A DNA stretch of 7,840 nt from Syntrophomonas sp. GTDB lineage: Bacteria; Bacillota; Syntrophomonadia; Syntrophomonadales; Syntrophomonadaceae. Below the pieces are notes generated by a model. It was not told the origin of the DNA and ran no database searches. It saw only the letters and a program-made list of their open reading frames with translations. Positions 1-6,288 of this stretch are shown piece by piece (the stretch's first letter is position 1; each line of letters begins with the position of its first letter). The stretch is from contig JAQUUV010000094.1 in the NCBI GenBank assembly GCA_028693695.1, positions 1-7,840 of the forward strand, given 5' to 3'. A program made the position numbers and the translations under genes.

Positions 1-128
1 AAGCTCTGCATGGCTTTCCCTAGAGACTCCCCTACTTTAGGCAATTTCCCTGGACCAAAAATAACCAACACGATCACCAGAATTAATCCCAGTTCCCAAG
101 GGCCAAAGTTGCCAATAAATCCAAACAA
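1..128 (-). CDS. tatA: Twin-arginine translocase subunit TatA (3' part cut by window edge)
   Basis: TatA is a small membrane protein that oligomerises with TatC to carry folded proteins across the cytoplasmic membrane. The visible 42 codons give a short N-terminus, one hydrophobic helix (about residues 9-21, GLILVIVLVIFG) and then the family hinge FGPGKLPKVGESLGKA, which begins the amphipathic helix. The FGP motif and the Lys-Leu-Pro after it are characteristic of TatA/TatB. With no partner TatB in view, TatA is the better name. The start is TTG at 128, six bases after a GGAGGG site (135-140); no in-frame ATG precedes it. The rest of the amphipathic helix and the charged tail lie beyond the left edge. 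It follows tatC by 136 bases in the same direction, so tatC-tatA is probably one transcript. Family assignment is firm, but the full length cannot be judged. Confidence 0.9.
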   Translation of the reverse strand, partial: MFGFIGNFGPWELGLILVIVLVIFGPGKLPKVGESLGKAMQS

Positions 129-197
129 ATTATTCCCTCCTTCAAGTTAAGCCAGAAGGCTTGGACAATATTTATCAACTAAAAATGACTTACTCTC

Positions 198-211
198 GGA
201 GATATATCTCC
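198..211. repeat. 14-base perfect palindrome between tatC and tatA
   Basis: GGAGATATATCTCC reads identically on both strands. It lies in the 136-base gap between the tatC stop and the tatA ribosome binding site. No T-run follows on the leftward strand, so it does not look like a terminator. It could be a protein site, an RNA-processing hairpin or chance. Confidence 0.35.
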
Positions 212-264
212 ACATTTATTATGACAAAAAGTACGGTCTTTGTAAAGAATGTGACCTTGTCCGT

Positions 265-1044
265 TTATTCCTTCCCTGCCTTAGGTTTTTCTGGCTGCTC
301 TTCCTCTTTTCTATTACGGCCGGGTTTGGCCCATTTGGCTACTATAATACTTACTTCGAATAAAAAATACACCGGTACTGCCATCATTATCTGACTGATT
401 GGATCAGGCCCTGGCGTAAGAGCTCCCGCCGCAATAACAATGATCAATATAGCGTATTTCCTGTTTTTGGATAGCGTCTCTGGCTTAACCACCCCAATTT
501 TGGTCAGAAAAAAGGTAATAACCGGAAGTTCAAAAACCAGACCAAAAGGAATTGAAAATGACATTACAAAAGAAACATACTGGTCAACCTTAAACATGGT
601 TTCCAGGTTCTCTCCGGCTATATAAACAAAGAACTTTAAAACTAGGGGCAAGATGCCAAAGTAAGAGAATAGTACTCCAGTCGCAAAAAGGATAAGGGTT
701 ATGGGAAATAATATATAGATGTATTTTCTTTCATGGGGATAAAGGGCGGGCTTAATAAATCGCCATATAGACCAGGATACTATGGGGAAAGCAATAACGA
801 ACCCGGCCAAAATAGATATCTGCAGCTTAACAAAGAATGCTTCGGTAACGCCCGTCACTATTAAACGCTGGTTTATGGAGCGCAATGGCAGGGTAACTAT
901 GTTCAGCAATTGTTCGTTATAATTAAAGCAAGCCAAAGCAGCAATCAATATTGCTACTACACTAATAATTATTGATTTTCTTAATTCCTCAAAATGCTCA
1001 ATTACGGTTTGCCTTTCATCGGCAGATAGTTTTTTAAATGCCAA
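265..1044 (-). CDS. tatC: Twin-arginine translocase subunit TatC
   Basis: TatC is the multi-spanning receptor of the Tat pathway and recognises twin-arginine signal peptides of folded exported proteins. The 259-residue product has the family length and several long hydrophobic segments consistent with the usual six helices. Visible signatures are the N-terminal cytoplasmic EHFEELRKS (16-24), corresponding to the conserved EHL.ELR, the PALYPHER segment (99-106) with the conserved acidic residue at Glu105, and a YFGILPLVLKFF stretch around the middle. The C-terminus is a highly charged tail rich in Lys and Glu. The start is TTG at 1044, about eight bases after GGGAGGA (1052-1058); no in-frame ATG gives a better fit. 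It lies 87 bases after hepT and upstream of tatA. The exported substrates cannot be read from this window; quinone-linked oxidoreductases are a reasonable inference from the neighbours. Confidence 0.96.
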   Translation of the reverse strand: MAFKKLSADERQTVIEHFEELRKSIIISVVAILIAALACFNYNEQLLNIVTLPLRSINQRLIVTGVTEAFFVKLQISILAGFVIAFPIVSWSIWRFIKPALYPHERKYIYILFPITLILFATGVLFSYFGILPLVLKFFVYIAGENLETMFKVDQYVSFVMSFSIPFGLVFELPVITFFLTKIGVVKPETLSKNRKYAILIIVIAAGALTPGPDPISQIMMAVPVYFLFEVSIIVAKWAKPGRNRKEEEQPEKPKAGKE

Positions 1045-1058
1045 TCAAATTTCCTCCC

Positions 1059-1069
1059 GACCTTAGGTC
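1059..1069 (-). promoter_or_regulatory. Small inverted repeat beside the tatC ribosome binding site
   Basis: GACC-TAA-GGTC could form a four-pair hairpin with a three-base loop, ending right at the GGGAGGA site of tatC. It could modulate tatC translation, but it is short and may be chance. Confidence 0.25.
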
Positions 1070-1131
1070 TAGTAACGAAATAACTGTATCAAACAGGCAC
1101 GTAGTTGAAACATTTATTTCATGACTCTCCC

Positions 1132-2100
1132 CTAGTATTCCCTTCCGGATATAAAAGAGGCTATATCATACAAGGAACTTTTTACCGGCACATCAGGTAA
1201 TAAATCTAACTGCTGTCTGGCTTTATCGGCAAATTTATTACTAGCATGATAAGCATAATCCATACCATCGGTTTCTGTAATCAGGCTAATAATCTCTTCA
1301 GCCTCTTTAGCACATAATTCTGGTGATGACAGCAACTTCCCCAGTTGCTCCCTTTGACTGCCATACTTCAATGCATAAATTGCCGGCAGAGTAATCACTC
1401 CCTGCCTAATGTCGCTGCCCACTGGTTTTCCGATAATTTCTTCATCGGCAATAAAATCTAAAATATCATCCGTAATTTGAAAGGCCATGCCTAAATAATA
1501 TCCATACCTTTTTAAAGCCATAATTTCAGCTTCCGAAGCGTTACTAATCATAGCTCCCAACTGGCAACTCACTGAAATCAACAAAGCGGTTTTCCTCTCT
1601 ATTCGGCGCATGTAATCCTTCATGCCCTGATGGATATTATAGCAACTAAGCATCTGCTTGATTTCACCTTCACAAATCTGCATACTCGCATCAGCCAAGA
1701 CTTTTAATAGATCACTCCGCTGGTATTCCGCCACCAAACATAATGATTTAGCGAAAACATAATTTCCGGAGTATATTGAAATTCGGTTGCCCCATTCATT
1801 TTTCACAGTCGGCTGCCCCCGCCGTAATCGGGAATTGTCTATAACATCATCATGAACCAAGGTCGCCATATGCAACAGTTCTAAAGCCACCGCCATAGGA
1901 ATGACTGGTTCAATGGAATCAGCAAATAGCTTGGCCGCCAAAAGTGTAAAGGCAGGTCTCAGCCTTTTACCGCCTGCTTTGACCAAATGGGTAGCAGCCT
2001 GCTCAAGTTCGGGCAACTCCGTATCAATGCTATGAATTAAACGATCTTCAACTATGGTCATTTCCCTATTTATTGGAGTGAACAAATCAAAACCCGTCAT
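1132..2100 (-). CDS. hepT: Long-chain polyprenyl diphosphate synthase, catalytic subunit (heptaprenyl diphosphate synthase component II-like)
   Basis: This enzyme condenses isopentenyl diphosphate units onto an allylic primer to build the long isoprenoid tail of menaquinone. The 322-residue protein carries the full trans-prenyltransferase set: GGKRLRP (43-49), first Asp-rich motif DDVID (84-88) followed by RLRRGQPT, RIERKTALL (166-174), second Asp-rich motif DDILD (211-215) and GKPVGSDIRQG. Ala79, five residues before DDVID, is small, which fits a long-chain product; the exact C30-C40 length is inferred. From memory the sequence closely resembles Bacillus HepT. The start chosen is ATG at 2100, six bases after AAGGGG (2107-2112). 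An in-frame TTG at 2124 lacks such a site and would add eight atypical residues. The gene follows ubiX and precedes tatC, all leftward, and has its own likely promoter. Its probable partner is the HepS-like protein at 5127-5873. Confidence 0.92.
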   Translation of the reverse strand: MTGFDLFTPINREMTIVEDRLIHSIDTELPELEQAATHLVKAGGKRLRPAFTLLAAKLFADSIEPVIPMAVALELLHMATLVHDDVIDNSRLRRGQPTVKNEWGNRISIYSGNYVFAKSLCLVAEYQRSDLLKVLADASMQICEGEIKQMLSCYNIHQGMKDYMRRIERKTALLISVSCQLGAMISNASEAEIMALKRYGYYLGMAFQITDDILDFIADEEIIGKPVGSDIRQGVITLPAIYALKYGSQREQLGKLLSSPELCAKEAEEIISLITETDGMDYAYHASNKFADKARQQLDLLPDVPVKSSLYDIASFISGREY

Positions 2101-2106
2101 TACTTT

Positions 2107-2112
2107 CCCCTT
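2107..2112 (-). promoter_or_regulatory. Ribosome binding site that fixes the hepT start
   Basis: AAGGGG lies six bases before the ATG at 2100. It would fall inside the reading frame if the upstream TTG at 2124 were used, so it favours the shorter protein. Confidence 0.6.
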
Positions 2113-2133
2113 ATCTATGTACAATCATTTATA

Positions 2134-2162
2134 ATTATATAGTTGCATCTACAAAAAACCAA
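2134..2162 (-). promoter_or_regulatory. Probable sigma-A promoter for hepT-tatC-tatA
   Basis: On the leftward strand, TTGGTT (2157-2162) is separated by 17 bases from a perfect TATAAT (2134-2139). Transcription would begin near 2127, giving a leader of about 27 bases that contains the AAGGGG site before hepT. The -35 match is only partial, and the gap between ubiX and hepT is just 73 bases, so readthrough from the upstream operon is also possible. Confidence 0.5.
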
Positions 2163-2173
2163 CTAAAACGTTT

Positions 2174-2770
2174 TTAATCAACAAGGATTCCTTCATATCT
2201 GCGAAAAATGTCGTGGGGAATTCTCATTAGATCTAGTACTTTACCCACCATAAAAAGCACCATCTCGTCAACCGAATCCGGTCGGTGGTAAAAGGCGGGC
2301 ATGGCTGGGACTATGGAAACTCCCATATCAGCTAAACTCAACATATTCCGCAAATGCACCGAACTCAGAGGCGTCTCACGAGGCACCAATATGAGCGTTC
2401 TCTTTTCTTTTAGCATGACATCTGCAGCCCGTTCAATTAAATTATTGGACATACCATTAGCCACTGATGCCAGGGTAGACATAGTACATGGCATAATAAG
2501 CATAGCTTCAGTAACAAAAGATCCGCTGGCTATCCTGGCGCCTATGTCGCTGTTTTGATAAAAGTACAGCTTTCCAACCGGCAAATAGTCTCGCAGGGTA
2601 GTTTCTAAAGGTTTTACACTATGCCATCCCATTTCCTGAGCCAGTACCAGAGCAGCTGGTTCACTCACCACCAGATGCACTTCATGATCTCTTTGCAGCA
2701 ACTCGGTGATCAGTTTCAAACCGTATATAACTCCACTGGCGCCAGTTATGGCTACGATATACCTGGACAA
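2174..2770 (-). CDS. ubiX: UbiX-type flavin prenyltransferase
   Basis: UbiX joins a dimethylallyl group to reduced FMN, making the prenylated FMN cofactor needed by UbiD-type decarboxylases. It is a soluble flavoprotein-fold enzyme. Family motifs appear in order: ITGASGVIYG (8-17), ASGSF (81-85), MPCTMSTLASVANG (93-106) followed by NNLIERAADV, LKEKRTLILVPRETPL (120-135), HLRNML and PAMPAFY (155-161). I chose TTG at 2770, giving 198 residues beginning MSRYIVAITGASG, because it sits eight bases after AGAAGGG and matches the usual family N-terminus. In-frame ATGs at 2776 (two bases from that site) and 2827 (against AGGTGG, adding 19 atypical residues) are weaker choices. The gene lies between ubiA and hepT. 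Its obvious client is the ubiD product in the same cluster. In a futalosine-pathway setting it would correspond to MqnM; that label is from memory. Confidence 0.93.
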   Translation of the reverse strand: MSRYIVAITGASGVIYGLKLITELLQRDHEVHLVVSEPAALVLAQEMGWHSVKPLETTLRDYLPVGKLYFYQNSDIGARIASGSFVTEAMLIMPCTMSTLASVANGMSNNLIERAADVMLKEKRTLILVPRETPLSSVHLRNMLSLADMGVSIVPAMPAFYHRPDSVDEMVLFMVGKVLDLMRIPHDIFRRYEGILVD

Positions 2771-2778
2771 AAGCATCA

Positions 2779-2785
2779 CCCTTCT
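2779..2785 (-). promoter_or_regulatory. Ribosome binding site that decides the ubiX start
   Basis: AGAAGGG lies eight bases before TTG 2770 but only two bases before ATG 2776. This spacing supports TTG, in keeping with TTG use by other genes in the window. Confidence 0.5.
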
Positions 2786-2844
2786 ATAAGTCCTGTGATA
2801 AAATTCACTTGCAAGAGGCTTTATCATCCACCTTTTCTTATCCT

Positions 2845-3699
2845 TTAGGCAAAAATATCCACCAGTGCCATAAGCATAATAATCAGGCCGACAAAATGGT
2901 TAATTTTAAATGAGGCAAAGTTCACCCTGCTCAGATCACCGGGACGTACGATTATATGTTCATAGAGAAGGATAAGGGCCGTAAATATAACTCCCAGGTA
3001 GTACCATAATCCCAAATTTAGAACTATCCCATTTAAAATAAGAAAGACCACTGTAAAAAAATGAAATACTGCCGAAAATAATAAGGCTCCAGCTTCCCCA
3101 AAACGTGCCGGTATGGAATAAAGATGGTTAGCACGGTCAAATTCTATATCCTGACAGGCATACATGGCATCGAACCCGGCTATCCAACAGGCTACCGCCA
3201 ACCATAGAACTAAAGGCTGCCAATCAAAGCGTCCGCTTATCGCGATCCAACCACCCACTGGTCCAATACCCACCGCCATTCCCAGCAGCAGATGACACCA
3301 CCAGGTAAACTTCTTGGTATAGGAATAAACCCACAGCACGATAACTGCCAATGGGGCTAGTTTCACACATAATGGATTAAGCTGCCCGGCCGCATAAAAT
3401 AGCAGCACAAAAAAAACCAACACCAGCAACCAAACACCTATTACCGGAAGTTGGCCCGCCGCCATAACCCATCCAGCAGTACGCGGGTTGGCCCGGTCAA
3501 TCTTTCGGTCTATTAAACGGTTAAGACATAAAGCCGCTGAGCGAGCGCTGACCATAGCTACGGTAATCCATAGCAACTGCAGTACGGTCGGCATTCCTTT
3601 AATCGCCAGGAATGCTCCCAAGTAAGCAAAGGGTAAGCCAAACAGGCTATGCCCAAAGTCAACCATAGAAAGAAACTTTTTCATTTTAGTCAAGGCCAT
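2845..3699 (-). CDS. ubiA: UbiA-family aromatic prenyltransferase (4-hydroxybenzoate-type; probable menaquinone-pathway enzyme)
   Basis: This integral membrane enzyme transfers a polyprenyl chain from its diphosphate onto an aromatic ring carboxylic acid. Both diagnostic Asp-rich loops are intact. The first is NRLIDRKIDRANPRT (60-74), with Asp64 and Asp68. The second is DAMYACQDIEFDR (177-189), with Asp184 and Asp188, followed by SIPARFG. Long hydrophobic segments between them fit the usual eight or nine helices; length is 284 residues. The NRxxDxxxDxxNPRT form is that of the 4-hydroxybenzoate-type branch rather than MenA, so with UbiD and UbiX beside it the likely substrate is 1,4-dihydroxy-6-naphthoate of the futalosine route (MqnP role, inferred). 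ATG 3699 is preferred because it is five bases after GGAG; an in-frame GTG at 3705 overlaps that site. It overlaps the end of ubiD by 14 bases, indicating translational coupling. Confidence 0.92.
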   Translation of the reverse strand: MALTKMKKFLSMVDFGHSLFGLPFAYLGAFLAIKGMPTVLQLLWITVAMVSARSAALCLNRLIDRKIDRANPRTAGWVMAAGQLPVIGVWLLVLVFFVLLFYAAGQLNPLCVKLAPLAVIVLWVYSYTKKFTWWCHLLLGMAVGIGPVGGWIAISGRFDWQPLVLWLAVACWIAGFDAMYACQDIEFDRANHLYSIPARFGEAGALLFSAVFHFFTVVFLILNGIVLNLGLWYYLGVIFTALILLYEHIIVRPGDLSRVNFASFKINHFVGLIIMLMALVDIFA

Positions 3700-5137
3700 A
3701 TTCACTCCACTTAGTATTCACCAAATCGATAATTTCTTTACTCATTTTTATGTCTTCGGGCCATTCACGCAGGTGCCCTTCACCAGCCCATTTTTTAGTT
3801 GCATCTATACCCATCTTAGAACCGAATAGGGGTAAGGGTGCCGAATGATCCAGAACATCCAGTGGTCCCTCTACAATCATAGTGTCTCTTTTAGGATCTG
3901 CGTTATTAAATACCTTCCACAAAACCTCAGATAAATTTTGCACATTAACATCCTTATCAACCACCACAATAAATTTGGAAAACATCATCTGGCCCATACC
4001 CCATACAGCATTCATAATTTTTCGCGCATGACCTGGATAGGCCTTTTTGATAGATATAAACACGCAGTTGTGAAAAACCCCTTCCATGGGCATGTGCATA
4101 TCTACAACTTCGGACATCTGCATTTTCAAAAGAGGCAGAAAAATTCGCTCGCTCGCTAGTGCCAGGTAACAATCCTCCTGGGGAGGTTTACCCACAATCG
4201 TAGTCGGATAAATGGCGTCCTTCCGGTGGGTTATACATTTGATATGAAATACCGGGTATTCACCAGGAAGAGAATAATAACCGGTATGATCCCCGAAAGG
4301 TCCTTCTATACGGCTCTCTTCCAGATCAATGTAGCCTTCCAGGACGATTTCAGCATCAGCCGGAACCTCCATATTTATCGTTTTACATTTAACCAGTTCC
4401 ACCGGCTTTTTGCGTAGAAATCCAGCAAAAATGAGTTCATCTATCTCCTTGGGCAGGGGTGCTGTAGCTGCATAAGCAATCGCCGGGTCTCCCCCCAGAG
4501 CCACAGCAACTTCCACCTGGGAATTGCCCGCTTCTTTATTTAAGCGATAATTTTCCGCCCCATCATGATGAATGTGCCAATGCATCCCGGTCGTTTTTTG
4601 GTCATAAACCTGCAAGCGATACATACCCACGTTTCTTTTGCCATTGCGAGGATCGCGAGTATAAACCTGGGGCAGGGTAATAAATTTTCCCGCATCATCG
4701 GGCCAGCACTTGAGTATAGGGAGTTTATCCAGGGATGGTTCCATAGATACTACCTCCTGGCATGACCCACTTTTAACGGTTTTAGGAAAAAAGGAGGACA
4801 GTTGGGCTAAAATCGGGAGCATTTTTACCTTACCCAGTAAAGAATCAGGTACATTATCAGCCAATTGCAAAAGTCCCGTGATTTCATCCCCAATATCATC
4901 CAGTTTTCCAACCTGGAGGCTCAAAGCCATGCGCTCCGGGCTGCCATAAGCATTGATTAAAACCGGCATATCAGAACCTTTTACATTTTCAAAAAGCAAA
5001 GCCGGACCATAAGCCTTACTGACTCTATCAGTAATCTCCGTTATTTCCAGCTCTGGGTCAACCAAAGTCTTAATTCTCAGTAACTCTCCCTTATCTTCTA
5101 GAAGCTTAACAAATTCATGTAAATCTTTATAAGCCAT
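3686..5137 (-). CDS. ubiD: UbiD-family prenyl-FMN-dependent decarboxylase (probable menaquinone-pathway decarboxylase)
   Basis: The enzyme removes the ring carboxylate from a prenylated aromatic acid, using prenylated FMN made by UbiX. At 483 residues it has full family length. Visible hallmarks are NVGMYRLQVYDQ (169-180), with the conserved Arg174, then MHWHIHHDG (185-193), the EGPFGDHTGYYS block (278-289), with Glu278 and Asp283 at the expected active-site acid positions, TTIVGKPPQED (312-322), and a C-terminal DATKKW. The residue roles are carried over from characterised UbiD/Fdc enzymes. ATG 5137 lies eight bases after GGAGG and overlaps the upstream hepS-like gene by 11 bases, while ubiA overlaps its own 3' end. 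This tight order suggests co-translation. The natural substrate is inferred to be the prenylated dihydroxynaphthoate of the futalosine pathway (MqnL role). Other aromatic acids are possible, but the neighbours argue for quinone synthesis. Confidence 0.93.
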   Translation of the reverse strand: MAYKDLHEFVKLLEDKGELLRIKTLVDPELEITEITDRVSKAYGPALLFENVKGSDMPVLINAYGSPERMALSLQVGKLDDIGDEITGLLQLADNVPDSLLGKVKMLPILAQLSSFFPKTVKSGSCQEVVSMEPSLDKLPILKCWPDDAGKFITLPQVYTRDPRNGKRNVGMYRLQVYDQKTTGMHWHIHHDGAENYRLNKEAGNSQVEVAVALGGDPAIAYAATAPLPKEIDELIFAGFLRKKPVELVKCKTINMEVPADAEIVLEGYIDLEESRIEGPFGDHTGYYSLPGEYPVFHIKCITHRKDAIYPTTIVGKPPQEDCYLALASERIFLPLLKMQMSEVVDMHMPMEGVFHNCVFISIKKAYPGHARKIMNAVWGMGQMMFSKFIVVVDKDVNVQNLSEVLWKVFNNADPKRDTMIVEGPLDVLDHSAPLPLFGSKMGIDATKKWAGEGHLREWPEDIKMSKEIIDLVNTKWSEYGLD

Positions 5138-5873
5138 CAGTGCTGCCTCCTATTTCCTGGCCCATCTCCTGAACCAGTTTCTGAAACACAGGTTCCATTC
5201 CGATAATGTGCCGGCTCAAACTCTGTAGCAGTTGCTCAGCTTTAATAAAATAGTCACCTGCATCCTGTTTTTGCTCATGAACGTACACTAACTCCAAGGC
5301 CATACCCAAGTTATACCCTAACTCTCCGTAAATCCCAGTTATTTCAGGGGCCAATCCCGCTAATTCACCAGCACTTTTAAAAGCATTTTTATATAGGGGC
5401 GCTCTAGTTCTAGCCAATACTTCCTGTAGGTTTCTATTTAGTTTATATTTAACAATCAATCCTTCATTGATCTCGCAAATCATAGCCGCAAAGCTATCTA
5501 GAAGCTTGTCCGCCCGGGTTTCCAGCAGCAGACTAAACACTTTGCCAAAAATATAATCCCCAATTAAAATGGTAAACTGTAATTCCTGGTTGTGTTCCTG
5601 CCCCTCCTCTTCATCTTTGACCATTACGTGAATTTTATTAGCAAAATTTATGGTTTTATAAAGATTCGCCATTTGTATGGATAATTTATTTTCCAGTCCC
5701 AGACAGCGGTAAGCACTAATAACCATGGCTGGCAACAATTGAAAGCTTAAATCCCCATCCATTTTACGTGCATAACCATCTATCTCATCCCACCAAGGTG
5801 ATAAGCTGCTTTTAAACAAATTGTCAACATCCAATAAATCTGCTTTTATCTCCCTGGTAAATATAAATTCCAT
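5127..5873 (-). CDS. hepS: HepS-like non-catalytic subunit of heptaprenyl diphosphate synthase (component I candidate)
   Basis: This 248-residue protein lacks standard catalytic motifs, but it aligns by eye with the HepT-like synthase in the same cluster. LLPAMVISAYRCL (46-58) matches LRPAFTLLAAKLF, TILIGDYIFGKVFSLL (101-116) matches SIYSGNYVFAKSLCLV, CEINEGLI (133-140) matches ICEGEI, and GYNLGMALEL (186-195) matches GYYLGMAFQI. At the catalytic positions DDVID is replaced by IHVMV (81-85) and DDILD by YVHEQ (197-201), so it should not bind the substrate-Mg ions itself. Small partner subunits such as Bacillus HepS show this pattern and length, and QxTxLxGDY...INE is, from memory, typical of HepS. 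Its likely role is to pair with HepT and set or support chain length. ATG 5873 follows AAGGAGG by ten bases. It is the first gene of the leftward cluster and overlaps ubiD by 11 bases. The subunit assignment is inference; a non-enzymatic scaffold is an alternative. Confidence 0.68.
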   Translation of the reverse strand: MEFIFTREIKADLLDVDNLFKSSLSPWWDEIDGYARKMDGDLSFQLLPAMVISAYRCLGLENKLSIQMANLYKTINFANKIHVMVKDEEEGQEHNQELQFTILIGDYIFGKVFSLLLETRADKLLDSFAAMICEINEGLIVKYKLNRNLQEVLARTRAPLYKNAFKSAGELAGLAPEITGIYGELGYNLGMALELVYVHEQKQDAGDYFIKAEQLLQSLSRHIIGMEPVFQKLVQEMGQEIGGSTDGL

Positions 5874-5911
5874 TTAATTAAGTCCTCCTTAGTAAAACTA
5901 ACAACCTGCTC

Positions 5912-5941
5912 TTAATAGTCCAGTATGACTGCGCTTTGCAA
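5912..5941 (-). promoter_or_regulatory. Candidate promoter for the hepS-ubiD-ubiA-ubiX cluster
   Basis: On the leftward strand, TTGCAA (5936-5941) and TATTAA (5912-5917) are separated by 18 bases, each matching four of six consensus positions. Transcription would start roughly 30 bases before the hepS ATG. The match is modest, and a start further upstream, giving a long structured leader, is an open alternative. Confidence 0.35.
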
Positions 5942-5977
5942 CATTATTGGACCGCTAGCAACCTTATTGGTATCCGC
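5938..5977 (-). repeat. Imperfect tandem repeat upstream of hepS
   Basis: Two adjacent units on the + strand, GCAACATTATTGGACCGC (5938-5955) and GCAACCTTATTGGTATCCGC (5958-5977), share GCAAC-TTATTGG and a CCGC end and are two bases apart. The first unit touches the -35-like element of the candidate hepS promoter. Tandem sites about 20 bases apart fit a dimeric regulator on one DNA face, but no regulator is recognised. Confidence 0.6.
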
Positions 5978-6010
5978 AAGGATGCATCAGTGGTACCCGA
6001 AGAGTGACGC
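5972..6010 (-). other. Two abutting potential RNA hairpins upstream of hepS
   Basis: In leftward RNA, GCGUCA (6005-6010) can pair with UGAUGC (5984-5989) through six pairs including one G-U, and the next bases form AUCC-UUGC-GGAU (5983-5972). The stems directly abut, so they could stack. This would matter only if transcription starts upstream of 6010. I do not recognise a known riboswitch class here. Confidence 0.35.
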
Positions 6011-6192
6011 CTTGTTTAGCAAAAAAAATCCTCGGAGTATTATGCCTTATTTATTCCTTGATAGTCCCTAAGTCTTTTTCATGCACCATAGATATATTTT
6101 ATAAGTGCTGCTTTTATATAATACATGAATCGACGCTATAATAACATAATAATTCATAATAAACCTTAAGCTTATTCATTTTTTCCCCAAGG

Positions 6193-6232
6193 AAAAAGCC
6201 CTACTTGTCAGTACTCTAACAAATAAGGCCCT
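6193..6232 (-). terminator. Intrinsic terminator downstream of speH
   Basis: In leftward RNA, GCCUUAUUUGU (6229-6219) pairs with ACAAGUAGGGC (6208-6198) over 11 positions, two of them G-U wobbles, around a 10-base loop, followed at once by UUUUU (6197-6193). The wobbles become mismatches in + strand RNA, so the signal is specific to leftward transcription. It lies about 60 bases past the speH stop and separates speH from the hepS cluster. Confidence 0.75.
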
Positions 6233-6288
6233 AGCTAAATTTATTATTCTCTTTTCTACTACTTCGGTCTACTAAAATAGTATCCCTC

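Larger units (their letters stand above)
5874..6288. other. 415-base intergenic region between speH and the hepS-ubi cluster
   Basis: No convincing coding sequence is present on either strand. From right to left it holds the speH terminator (6193-6232), an A/T-rich stretch with three copies of a TAATAA-type repeat (6137-6162), an eight-base A run (6021-6028; U-run on leftward RNA, without a clear stem before it), two adjacent potential hairpins (5972-6010), a tandem repeat (5938-5977), a weak candidate promoter and the hepS ribosome binding site. Confidence 0.7.

Noticed and set aside
161..394. 77-residue frame on the + strand across the tatC end.
   Set aside because: Overlaps the tatC coding region, has no ribosome binding site and no recognisable features.
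2174..2827. Longer ubiX beginning at ATG 2827.
   Set aside because: The AGGTGG site directly abuts the ATG, and the 19 extra residues are unlike the normal UbiX N-terminus.
3938..4949. Several open frames on the + strand and another leftward frame inside ubiD.
   Set aside because: They overlap a strongly conserved enzyme, lack recognisable domains and good ribosome binding sites, and have low-complexity or His-rich translations typical of antisense shadows.
5988..5999. CAGTGGTACCCG resembles the T-box sequence (GGTGGNACCGCG) on the + strand.
   Set aside because: The match is partial, no T-box stem I or terminator is seen around it, and the next + strand gene starts over 1 kb away across a leftward gene.
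6013..6060. U-run (complement of A run 6021-6028) as a terminator.
   Set aside because: The bases before it do not form a usable stem; only a three-plus-three pair helix with an internal loop and an 18-base loop is possible.
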